A stretch of 64,000 bases of DNA, taken from the NCBI RefSeq assembly GCF_026262505.1, contig NC_067204.1, positions 19,995,300 to 20,059,299 on the forward strand, read 5' to 3'. The stretch is from Trichomonas vaginalis G3 (taxonomy: Eukaryota; Parabasalia; Trichomonadida; Trichomonadidae). The first letter of the stretch is position 1. Each line of letters begins with the position of its first letter. Both the position numbers and the translations under genes were made by a program. Below are positions 1 through 10,242 of this stretch, one piece after another. The notes under the pieces were generated by a model. It searched no databases, was not told where the DNA came from, and saw nothing but the letters and a program-made list of their open reading frames with translations.

Positions 1-191
1 GCGATCAATAATTGAAAATTACGATCATGTACTGAAAAATGACGATCGAATTGAATGAATAGAATTATATCTAAGAAAAAATAAATTGTATTTAGAAGAT
101 GAACAAAGAAAGGTGTATGCTAAAAATCATTTAACAATAAATGGAAATAAAACGAAATTGTTAAAAGAAAAAAATGAAAATTGTTAAATAA
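1..191. other. Left flank, no clear gene
   Basis: AT-rich flank of the foldback element. A short open stretch on the + strand (about 59-187, some 42 codons, Lys/Glu/Asn rich) ends in a TAA just before the element and could be the tail of a gene that starts outside the window, but composition alone could produce it. The last nine bases, 183-191, are one copy of the target duplication GTTAAATAA. Confidence 0.3.
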
Positions 192-597
192 GGCGTGTGG
201 GCAATTTTAACGACATTTTTTAACGCGATACGAGCGTAAGTCCATAGAATGTGTTTTGAGGGAAACTATAAAAATCCAAAATAGAGGTAAGTGCGCCATT
301 ATTACCTGCGAAGTTACATGGAATAAATCGAAGAGTAAGTACAAGATGATCTTGCATCTTTCCAAGTAAATAAAATTTATTAAAATTAAGATGATAATAT
401 TCATTTATAGTATGTGTATGATGTGTTTTCAAAATTTCTTCAAATAAAATGCAATGATAATTTTTGAATAATTTTTTCTTGTGTATATTTCATTTTTTAT
501 TAGTGAAAATATCATTACATCAATAAGGAAAGCACAATCCAAATTCATATTAGTTAAATTAATCTACGACCAAAAGCCCGCCAAATTTGAATTAAAC
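192..597 (+). repeat. Left terminal inverted repeat of the MULE-like element
   Basis: Matches the reverse complement of 4005-4407 with small differences in the outermost dozen bases. Both copies contain a fortuitous ~70-codon open frame (mirror images of each other) which is not a gene by any other sign. Confidence 0.85.
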
Positions 598-742
598 ACG
601 TTTTTTGATAAAAGTGTCATTTATGATTGTTGCATTTAGGGATAGTAGCCAATTTCGGTACCAATCTTGAAAATGCCTCGCCATGCCCGCAACATGGAAG
701 AGAAGTATTGGTCTGATATTGAACTATCAATCAATGCAAACT

Positions 743-886
743 GAATCACCTTGTCATGTTGCTCCACAGATACAGCAGTCTGAGTCCCTCGCTTGGTCAT
801 GTTGCTCCACAGATACAGCAGTCTGAGTCCCTCGCTTGGTCATGTTGCTCCACAGATACAGCAGTCTGAGTCCCTCGCTTGGTCAT
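743..886 (+). repeat. 43-bp tandem repeat, about three copies
   Basis: The unit contains TCATGTTGCTCCACAGATAC followed by agcagtctgagtccctcgc and is repeated head to tail inside the foldback element. It is less AT-rich than its surroundings. Confidence 0.85.
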
Positions 887-1810
887 ATCACACCAGATAA
901 ATAAAAGTTCAGCTTCACAATACTTACCTGCTCTATTATGTGATTTTTTCCAACTATCATATGTTAGTTGTTGTATTGAAGTTGAGTATGAAAGAATAAT
1001 GTTGCAAGATTTCTCACCAAATAAAAAATCATTAAAGAACATTTTATTCTTTGAAAATGTATTTATGTTGAAAATAATGGAAGATGTTATTCTTGTTAGT
1101 TAGTTTACGAAGTTCTTTTGGAAGAAATTTGTTGAATATCTTTATTTTGAATGGGAATGAACTTAGGAAATTCACCACGAGCTCTTGAATAGGCAGAATT
1201 GTAATGGATGATTAGCTATGATGGGATTATACGATGTTGGTTTGTTCTAGAATGATTAAAAAGTTTTCAGGTAATGTGCTGATGCATTACAAAAGATGGA
1301 AATTATTTAAATAATAACATAGTTTAATAATATTCAATTTAACTGATTAAATATTTGAAAAATTATCTAATTAGGATTTTTTTAGTTTGAAAAGTTAATT
1401 TTAGGCATAGTGTATAAAATAAAAAGCATCTACCGTGTCAGAAAATCGAAAAGTTTTCCAAAAAAATCATAAATTTCAAATTTTGAAATAAAAATTGGTA
1501 CTTTTTAATATGTAAAATAAGAAAATGTATTTTTTTTGAAAAATTTAGATAGAGTAGTTCTCTTTGTATCTAAGAGGAGTGAATTTTTTTTCTTTAACAA
1601 GATCTGGAAACGAACAATTGAAATTTATTTTATCAATATCAGGAGGAAAAGTTAAGATTCAATATGGGATTGGTTGGGTGTAAGGTAGAGGAACTATTGT
1701 GTGATAGTTGATGCTTAGAGTTGAAATTGAAGGAAAATAAAACGATAAAAATAAAATGAATACTACCATGGACCCGTCAGTAATAGGTAGTGAAGAGAAT
1801 AAATCATCCT

Positions 1811-2453
1811 TACCTCATACAACAACTCATCCTTACCTCAGACAACAACTCATCCTTACCTCAGACAACAACTCATCCTTACCTCAGTCATTGACCATCC
1901 TTACCTCAGACAACAACTCATCCTTACCTCAGTCATTGACTCATCCTTACCTCAGACAACAACTCATCCTTACCTCAGACAACAACTCATCCTTACCTCA
2001 GACAATCATCCTTACCTCAGACAAAATCATCCTTACCTCAGTCATTGACTCATCCTTACCTCAGTCATAGACTCATCCTTACCTCAGTCATTGACTCATC
2101 CTTACCTCAGTCATTGACTCATCCTTACCTCAGTCATTGACTCATCCTTACCTCAGTCATTGACTCATCCTTACCTCAGACAAAAAGTCATCCTTACCTC
2201 AGTCATAGACTCATCCTTACCTCAGTCATTGACTCATCCTTACCTCAGTCATTGACTCATCCTTACCTCAGTCATAGACTCATCCTTACCTCAGACATCA
2301 TCCTTACCTCAGTCATTGACTCATCCTTACCTCAGTCATTGACTCATCCTTACCTCAGTCATTGACTCATCCTTACCTCAGACAACAACTCATCCTTACC
2401 TCAGTCATTGACTCATCCTTACCTCAGTCATTGACTCATCCTTACCTCAGTCT
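1811..2453 (+). repeat. 23-bp minisatellite, forward array (about 27 copies)
   Basis: Head-to-tail units built on TCATCCTTACCTCAG followed by either acaacaac or tcattgac (or tcatagac). The variant tails are interspersed rather than blocked, which suggests repeated local copying. The 1756-2070 open frame is this repeat read through. Confidence 0.95.
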
Positions 2454-2907
2454 AAGGAATATATATAAGAAATTATAGTGTTGGATGTCTCTGAGAGAAA
2501 CTGAGTGTTGGATGTCAAAGAGAGACTGAGTGTTGGATATCCGTCTCTTATTATATAATTATTTCACATATTAATTAATTTATACCCACGAATAAAATCT
2601 TTGATAACTCAATGAATACTTGTCCAAATCTGATTTTCCAGTGATTCTGAATCTACACCGGCCAGAGATTCATATTTCGTTGCCAAATCGCGAAAATATT
2701 CATTATTGACAAAGTTATATCTATAATAGTATTGAACTAAAATATGGTTTTGAAAATTTAATATAATAAAATTATTTTGAATTTAAATGTAAAGTTCTGG
2801 TAAGGAGTTAAATTAAGAAAGAATAATTGAGTAATTGAGTGATATTTGATAAGTTAGGGAGAAAATTTCACATACATTGAAGTAAATATATGTTATTGCA
2901 AGAGTTA

Positions 2908-3668
2908 GGATGAGTCTATGACTGAGGTAAGGATGAGTCTATGACTGAGGTAAGGATGAGTCAATGACTGAGGTAAGGATGACTTTTTGTCTGAGGTAAG
3001 GATGACTTTTTGTCTGAGGTAAGGATGAGTTGTTGTCTGAGGTAAGGATGAGTCAATGACTGAGGTAAGGATGAGTCAATGACTGAGGTAAGGATGAGTC
3101 AATGACTGAGGTAAGGATGAGTCAATGACTGAGGTAAGGATGAGTTGTTGTCTGAGGTAAGGATGAGTATATGACTGAGGTAATGATGAGTCTATGACTG
3201 AGGTAATGATGAGTCTATGACTGAGGTAAGGATGAGTCAATGACTGAGGTAAGGATGACTTTTTGTCTGAGGTAAGGATGAGTCAATGACTGAGGTAAGG
3301 ATGAGTCAATGACTGAGGTAAGGATGAGTCTATGACTGAGGTAAGGATGAGTTGTTGTCTGAGGTAAGGATGAGTCAATGACTGAGGTAAGGATAAGTCA
3401 ATGACTGAGGTAAGGATGAGTCAATGACTGAGGTAAGGATGAGTCTATGACTGAGGTAAGGATGAGTCTATGACTGAGGTAAGGATGAGTCTATGACTGA
3501 GGTAAGGATGACTTTTTGTCTGAGGTAAGGATGACTTTTTGTCTGAGGTAAGGATGAGTTGTTGTCTGAGGTAAGGATGAGTCTATGACTGAGGTAAGGA
3601 TGAGTTGTTGTCTGAGGTAAGGATGAGTCAATGACTGAGGTAAGGATGAGTCTATGACTGAGGTAAGG
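2908..3668 (-). repeat. 23-bp minisatellite, inverted array (about 33 copies)
   Basis: Same unit as the array at 1811-2453 but on the opposite strand (ctgaggtaaggatgagt). With the terminal repeats, the two arrays make the element a nested palindrome, with some 450 bp of unique AT-rich DNA between them. Confidence 0.95.
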
Positions 3669-4004
3669 ATCATTCCATTCCACATATATCACAACACCTA
3701 CACCTTACACAACCCACAAATCATCTCCAAATTTCTTTTCAGAACTTCTTTTAAATGAGCATTTTTCAATCAACAAACATCCCTTCTTTTGCCCGCACAA
3801 AAGGTTTCAGATGTTATATTGTTCCAGAAACTCATGAAACAAAGTTCTAAATGAAAATCCACGGAATGAGCTTGTTCAATAGCATTATCAATAAAAAGAA
3901 ATCTATGGTATCGCCCGCACAATACCAAAAGATTCCATTTTGTAATGAATGATTACTATGATCCAAGGATGGTTCCGTAGACTTGAAAATTTTAAATTGG
4001 AGGT

Positions 4005-4407
4005 TTAATTCAAATTTGGCGGGCTTTTGGTCGTAGATTAATTTAACTAATATGAATTTGGATTGTGCTTTCCTTATTGATGTAATGATATTTTCACTAA
4101 TAAAAAATGAAATATACACAAGAAAAAATTATTCAAAAATTATCATTGCATTTTATTTGAAGAAATTTTGAAAACACATCATACACATACTATAAATGAA
4201 TATTATCATCTTAATTTTAATAAATTTTATTTACTTGGAAAGATGCAAGATCATCTTGTACTTACTCTTCGATTTATTCCATGTAACTTCGCAGGTAATA
4301 ATGGCGCACTTACCTCTATTTTGGATTTTTATAGTTTCCCTCAAAACACATTCTATGGACTTACGCTCGTATCGCGTTAAAAAATGTCGTTAAAATTGAA
4401 CCGCGCC
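4005..4407 (-). repeat. Right terminal inverted repeat of the MULE-like element
   Basis: Reverse-complement partner of 192-597. The outer end reads CCGCGCC and is followed at once by the second target copy at 4408-4416. Confidence 0.85.
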
Positions 4408-4480
4408 GTTAAATAATATATTATTTTTTAGTCATAAGAATAAAAATATAGTAGTTATAAAAGGAATTAGACTTCATATA

Positions 4481-6733
4481 TCAATTCTTTTTCTCTGTAG
4501 ATGTGGAACGTTTGCTTTTCGATCTCTTTCGATGAACTTGAAAATATAAGTTATTATCGCTGAGAATCCTTTCCGAAATAGGAGCTTTACGTTTAGGAGG
4601 ATTGTCGGATGAATTTTGTTTTTTATTGTTTGATTTTGTTGTTATGGAAGATTTTTTCTTGTTTTTTTCAGAATTTTGCTTGCTATTAACTGAAACTTGT
4701 TTTGACGGCCCAACAATAGCATTTGTAGTAGGAAGAATTCCCAATAACGAGCGCATTTTCGATAATTGTTTTTCAATATGATCAAGAAGGTCCAGCTTAT
4801 GTTCTAGATTACTAGACATTTGATTTGTAGAAGGATGGTTTTGATTTTCTGGTTCTAAATCTGTAGAGTCTGCAATATTTGAATTTTCGGAGCGAATTGG
4901 AGCATCTGAACCTTGATTTGTATCGGCTTGCTCAAAATTAGTTTGAATTGGAGTGGATGAATTAAAATCTGGATGATTTAATGTTTCATTAAATAATGCC
5001 ATAATTTTTTCTCTTTTTTCATTAATAAACTTAGTGATCATTGTATCTTTATCTGTTAGATCGATCGATTTGAGTATATCTGCATCATGAACTGGAATAT
5101 TTTCGAACAATGAACTCGATTCTATGGAACCATATGGAGAAATCTCGTTCTGAGCCAAAGAAAGATCACTTACGTTGTATTGTTTGATAGAAAAAATTGT
5201 TTTCTCAAGTTCTTTTTGAAAGCAGTCAAGAATATAATTTTTGTAGCTATCAGTGATAACGGTTTTTATATGGCGCTCGATCTTCTGGTTATTTTTGATG
5301 GCGTTATATTTATCTAATTGGATTTGAGATATCTTCTTAATAGCTTCATAAATGTTTGGATGTTTTAACGAAGAAAATTCTGAATGCATACTCTCGAGGC
5401 AATCATTAGTGAATATTGCAGTTGCATTATTATATTGAGATATTAAATTGTAGTGCGGCAACCAAACTTTGTTGAAATAATCAATATAATCTTTGATCGA
5501 ATCAACTTTATTTTGATTAATTATATGCATTGTAAGTACAAATTCTTCATGAGACATGAATGGAGTAATAGAATATAGCTTAAATAAAGAATTTTGTAAA
5601 GTATTGAAATTTTTTGTATAAAGTGCTACAAGTTTCCTGTGTAAAGCTTGTTTGAAATGAAATAGGCATCCAATTATACGGACTTTAGGGAAAATTTGTT
5701 GAAGTGCCTCTATCATTCCCTTTTCAAAATCACAATGAATTTGAATTAGCTTTGAAAATTGAATACCCTTGACAGTAAAAATATATTCAAATGCCTTCTT
5801 ATAAGATTCAAATGTGCGGTTTTTCATGAATATAAATAAAAGTGGTAGATATTGATTTGTTGAAGGTTCACAAATCATAATTGTTAGCATCTGTCCTTTT
5901 TGAAAATGTTTTGGTGTAATTTTAAAAGTTCCATCGCAAAATAAATCTGTGGCTTCTTTTGCAAATTGAATTGCCTTCTCAAAACCAAAAAACATCGTCT
6001 CACAATTTGCTTGAAAATCATGGCCAATGAAAAACTGCTCGCCATTTATTAAACAAAAATTAGCAATTTCATCGTCTGTAATTTTTTCTCCAACAGAAAA
6101 TTTTCTGGACTTATTATAAACTTCCCTGACCAATGAATCTTTAATTAATGGGTTTTCATCAGTACCAACAGCAAGTTCTGTCATAAATTTTTTAATCTGC
6201 TGAAAAGTGCCGTTGTCTTCAGAAAATTTTGCCATTGCCTTATTGTATATTTCTGTCAGAGTCATTGATTTATGAAGATCATTTTTTTCATTTTGTAACT
6301 TTTTAAATTGTCTGCATTCGGGTATATGTTCCTTTTGTAAATCTTCGGAAACTGAACTGTTCTCAATTTTAACTAAATAACGTGCTTGACAAGAATGATC
6401 GATGCAACGGTAGTAACGTTCAATATTATTTGAATTAATAATATTTGTATGATCATGCGAATAAAGCATATCTTTGCGAACAATTGTATCAGGATATTTT
6501 CCAGTAACTGCGGGAATATTTTTAACTGCAATATAACTAAAATATCTTCTGACAGCTTTAGATTCATTTTCGGCGTATTTAATATTAAAATATTGAAGAA
6601 CTTGTTTGATTATATTCGTTTTTTCATCTCTCGATGTTGATTTTTGGTATTTATCAGATTGTTCCCTGATAAATATTTTATTTTCGTCTGTAAAGTTTGC
6701 TCTTTTTTGATTAAATATAGATGATTTTCCCAT
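4481..6733 (-). CDS. Mutator-like (MULE) transposase
   Basis: A full-length 750-aa open frame. Residues about 105-140 hold a C-x4-C-x20-H-x3-C cluster after an RYYRC motif, as in the FAR1/FLYWCH-type zinc fingers in front of MULE transposases. The MULE DDE domain follows: the first Asp in CDGTF (about 267), the second in HCDFEKG (about 335), then the family's C-x2-H pair in GCLFHF (about 356-359) and the downstream helical region. The C-terminal ~120 residues are Ser/Asn/Lys rich with basic clusters (RKRSKSKR) that look like nuclear signals. The catalytic domain would cut and join DNA at MULE ends. The gene lies just outside the foldback element, so it may belong to a separate autonomous copy whose ends I could not find; domesticated host use cannot be excluded. 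Confidence 0.9.
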   Translation of the reverse strand: MGKSSIFNQKRANFTDENKIFIREQSDKYQKSTSRDEKTNIIKQVLQYFNIKYAENESKAVRRYFSYIAVKNIPAVTGKYPDTIVRKDMLYSHDHTNIINSNNIERYYRCIDHSCQARYLVKIENSSVSEDLQKEHIPECRQFKKLQNEKNDLHKSMTLTEIYNKAMAKFSEDNGTFQQIKKFMTELAVGTDENPLIKDSLVREVYNKSRKFSVGEKITDDEIANFCLINGEQFFIGHDFQANCETMFFGFEKAIQFAKEATDLFCDGTFKITPKHFQKGQMLTIMICEPSTNQYLPLLFIFMKNRTFESYKKAFEYIFTVKGIQFSKLIQIHCDFEKGMIEALQQIFPKVRIIGCLFHFKQALHRKLVALYTKNFNTLQNSLFKLYSITPFMSHEEFVLTMHIINQNKVDSIKDYIDYFNKVWLPHYNLISQYNNATAIFTNDCLESMHSEFSSLKHPNIYEAIKKISQIQLDKYNAIKNNQKIERHIKTVITDSYKNYILDCFQKELEKTIFSIKQYNVSDLSLAQNEISPYGSIESSSLFENIPVHDADILKSIDLTDKDTMITKFINEKREKIMALFNETLNHPDFNSSTPIQTNFEQADTNQGSDAPIRSENSNIADSTDLEPENQNHPSTNQMSSNLEHKLDLLDHIEKQLSKMRSLLGILPTTNAIVGPSKQVSVNSKQNSEKNKKKSSITTKSNNKKQNSSDNPPKRKAPISERILSDNNLYFQVHRKRSKSKRSTSTEKKN

Positions 6734-6743
6734 TAAAAAATGA
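6734..6743 (-). promoter_or_regulatory. Trichomonad-type initiator before the transposase
   Basis: On the minus strand the bases just before the ATG read TCATTTTTTA. Trichomonad core promoters use an initiator of the form TCA(T/C)(T/A) within about 20 bases of the start codon. This supports both the chosen start and the organism assignment. Confidence 0.6.
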
Positions 6744-6785
6744 AATGATGCAAAATTTACGAAAACCGTTCGAAAATTGAATCAA

Positions 6786-9700
6786 AAATGAAAAGTAATA
6801 CTTAAATGAGGAATTCTTTGAGATATTGGTCTTAGATTGAATGTAGCGTCATTCTTATATAGAATATATATTCATATCATCGGAAATATGATAAAAAGCA
6901 TATAATAAATGTCAAAAAAGTGAACAAATAAGCAATAAAGATATTTTTTAAAAAACAATGAAAAGTAATACTTAAATGAGGAATTCTTTGAGATATTGGT
7001 CTTAGATTGAATGTAGCGTCATTCTTATATAGAATATATATTCATATCATCGGAAATATGATAAAAAGCATATAATAAATGTCAAAAAAGTGAACAAATA
7101 AGCAAAGATATTTTTTAAAAAACAATGAAAAGTAATACTTAAATGAGGAATTCTTTGAGATATTGGTCTTAGATTGAATGTAGCGTCATTCTTATATAGA
7201 ATATATATTCATATCATCGGAAATATGATAAAAAGCATATAATAAATGTCAAAAAAGTGAACAAATAAGCAAAGATATTTTTTAAAAAACAATGAAAAGT
7301 AATACTTAAATGAGGAATTCTTTGAGATATTGGTCTTAGATTGAATGTAGCGTCATTCTTATATAGAATATATATTCATATCATCGGAAATATGATAAAA
7401 AGCATATAATAAATGTCAAAAAAGTGAACAAATAAGCAAAGATATTTTTTAAAAAACAATGAAAAGTAATACTTAAATGAGGAATTCTTTGAGATATTGG
7501 TCTTAGATTGAATGTAGCGTCATTCTTATATAGAATATATATTCATATCATCGGAAATATGATAAAAAGCATATAATAAATGTCAAAAAGTGAACAAATA
7601 AGCAAAGATATTTTTTAAAAAACAATGAAAAGTAATACTTAAATGAGGAATTCTTTGAGATATTGGTCTTAGATTGAATGTAGCGTCATTCTTATATAGA
7701 ATATATATTCATATCATCGGAAATATGATAAAAAGCATATAATAAATGTCAAAAAAGTGAACAAATAAGCAAAGATTTTTTTAAAAAACAATGAAAAGTA
7801 ATACTTAAATGAGGAATTCTTTGAGATATTGGTCTTAGATTGAATGTAGCGTCATTCTTATATAGAATATATATTCATATCATCGGAAATATGATAAAAA
7901 GCATATAATAAATGTCAAAAAAAGTGAACAAATAAGCAAAGATATTTTTTAAAAAAACAATGAAAAGTAATACTTAAATGAGGAATTCTTTGAGATATTG
8001 GTCTTAGATTGAATGTAGCGTCATTCTTATATAGAATATATATTCATATCATCGGAAATATGATAAAAAGCATATAATAAATGTCAAAAAATGTGAACAA
8101 ATAAGCAAAGATATTTTTTAAAAAACAATGAAAAGTAATACTTAAATGAGGAATTCTTTGAGATATTGGTCTTAGATTGAATGTAGCGTCATTCTTATAT
8201 AGAATATATATTCATATCATCGGAAATATGATAAAAAGCATATAATAAATGTCAAAAAAGTGAACAAATAAGCAAAGATATTTTTTAAAAAACAATGAAA
8301 AGTAATACTTAAATGAGGAATTCTTTGAGATATTGGTCTTAGATTGAATGTAGCGTCATTCTTATATAGAATATATATTCATATCATCGGAAATATGATA
8401 AAAAAGCATATAATAAATGTCAAAAAGTGAACAAATAAGCAAAGATATTTTTTAAAAAACAATGAAAAGTAATACTTAAATGAGGAATTCTTTGAGATAT
8501 TGGTCTTAGATTGAATGTAGCGTCATTCTTATATAGAATATATATTCATATCATCGGAAATATGATAAAAAGCATATAATAAATGTCAAAAAGTGAACAA
8601 ATAAGCAAAGATATTTTTTAAAAAACAATGAAAAGTAATACTTAAATGAGGAATTCTTTGAGATATTGGTCTTAGATTGAATGTAGCGTCATTCTTATAT
8701 AGAATATATATTCATATCATCGGAAATATGATAAAAAGCATATAATAAATGTCAAAAAAGTGAACAAATAAGCAAAGATATTTTTTAAAAAACAATGAAA
8801 AGTAATACTTAAATGAGGAATTCTTTGAGATATTGGTCTTAGATTGAATGTAGCGTCATTCTTATATAGAATATATATTCATATCATCGGAAATATGATA
8901 AAAAGCATATAATAAATGTCAAAAAAGTGAACAAATAAGCAAAGATATTTTTTAAAAAACAATGAAAAGTAATACTTAAATGAGGAATTCTTTGAGATAT
9001 TGGTCTTAGATTGAATGTAGCGTCATTCTTATATAGAATATATATTCATATCATCGGAAATATGATAAAAAGCATATAATAAATGTCAAAAAAGTGAACA
9101 AATAAGCAAAGATATTTTTTAAAAAACAATGAAAAGTAATACTTAAATGAGGAATTCTTTGAGATATTGGTCTTAGATTGAATGTAGCGTCATTCTTATA
9201 TAGAATATATATTCATATCATCGGAAATATGATAAAAAGCATATAATAAATGTCAAAAAAGTGAACAAATAAGCAAAGATATTTTTTAAAAAACAATGAA
9301 AAGTAATACTTAAATGAGGAATTCTTTGAGATATTGGTCTTAGATTGAATGTAGCGTCATTCTTATATAGAATATATATTCATATCATCGGAAATATGAT
9401 AAAAAGCATATAATAAATGTCAAAAAAGTGAACAAATAAGCAAAGATATTTTTTAAAAAACAATGAAAAGTAATACTTAAATGAGGAATTCTTTGAGATA
9501 TTGGTCTTAGATTGAATGTAGCGTCATTCTTATATAGAATATATATTCATATCATCGGAAATATGATAAAAAGCATATAATAAATGTCAAAAAGTGAACA
9601 AATAAGCAAAGATATTTTTTAAAAAACAATGAAAAGTAATACTTAAATGAGGAATTCTTTGAGATATTGGTCTTAGATTGAATGTAGCGTCATTCTTATA

Positions 9701-10192
9701 TAGAATATATATTCATATCATCGGAAATATGATAAAAAGCATATAATAAATGTCAAAAAAGTGAACAAATAAGCAAAGATATTTTTTAAAAAACAATGAA
9801 AAGTAATACTTAAATGAGGAATTCTTTGAGATATTGGTCTTAGATTGAATGTAGCGTCATTCTTATATAGAATATATATTCATATCATCGGAAATATGAT
9901 AAAAAGCATATAATAAATGTCAAAAAGTGAACAAATAAGCAAAGATATTTTTTAAAAAACAATGAAAAGTAATACTTAAATGAGGAATTCTTTGAGATAT
10001 TGGTCTTAGATTGAATGTAGCGTCATTCTTATATAGAATATATATTCATATCATCGGAAATATGATAAAAAGCATATAATAAATGTCAAAAAAGTGAACA
10101 AATAAGCAAAGATATTTTTTAAAAAACAATGAAAAGTAATACTTAAATGAGGAATTCTTTGAGATATTGGTCTTAGATTGAATGTAGCGTCA
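6786..10192 (+). repeat. ~167-bp satellite, about 20 copies
   Basis: Units start AATGAAAAGTAATACTTAAA and run through gaggaattctttgagatattgg to a poly-A/T tract. Copies are nearly identical; differences are mainly one-base changes in A-runs (for example before gtgaac) and one 5-base difference in the first unit. The last copy is cut short at tgtagcgtca. No open frame of note. The array fills the whole space between the transposase initiator and the next gene's upstream region, so it expanded recently. Confidence 0.96.
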
Positions 10193-10228
10193 CAAATTTC
10201 ACAAATATAATTTACTATACAATTTTAT

Positions 10229-10242
10229 TCATTTTTTTTAAA
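10229..10242 (+). promoter_or_regulatory. Initiator TCATTTTTTT before the 10243 gene
   Basis: TCATTTTTTTTAAA ends directly at the ATG of the next gene, matching the trichomonad initiator and very short 5' leader. Confidence 0.6.

Larger units (their letters stand above)
192..4407. mobile_element. Non-autonomous MULE-like foldback element, 4.2 kb
   Basis: The two ends are inverted copies of each other over about 400 bp (192-597 and 4005-4407), starting GGCG and ending CGCC. A perfect 9-bp direct repeat, GTTAAATAA, flanks it at 183-191 and 4408-4416. A 9-bp duplication with long inverted ends is the hallmark of Mutator-like elements. Inside are only repeats: a 43-bp tandem repeat and two 23-bp minisatellite arrays in opposite orientation; the open frames that cross them are repeat artefacts. 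No transposase is encoded inside, so it would need one in trans; the MULE transposase gene 74 bp to the right is the obvious candidate, though shared ends between the two are not shown here. The exact duplication points to a fairly recent insertion. Confidence 0.88.

Noticed and set aside
220-432. Paired 70-codon open frames in both inverted repeats
   Set aside because: They mirror each other because the ends are inverted copies; no other coding sign.
1811-3668. CRISPR-like regular spacing
   Set aside because: Units are contiguous 23-bp minisatellites without unique spacers, in a eukaryote, in two inverted arrays.
3468-3692. Repeat-encoded SSLPQS-type peptides
   Set aside because: Open frames arise from the minisatellite; both arrays give them and neither has a promoter or conserved flanks.
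6373-6640. Open frames opposite the MULE transposase start
   Set aside because: They overlap a well-supported transposase on the other strand or in another frame.
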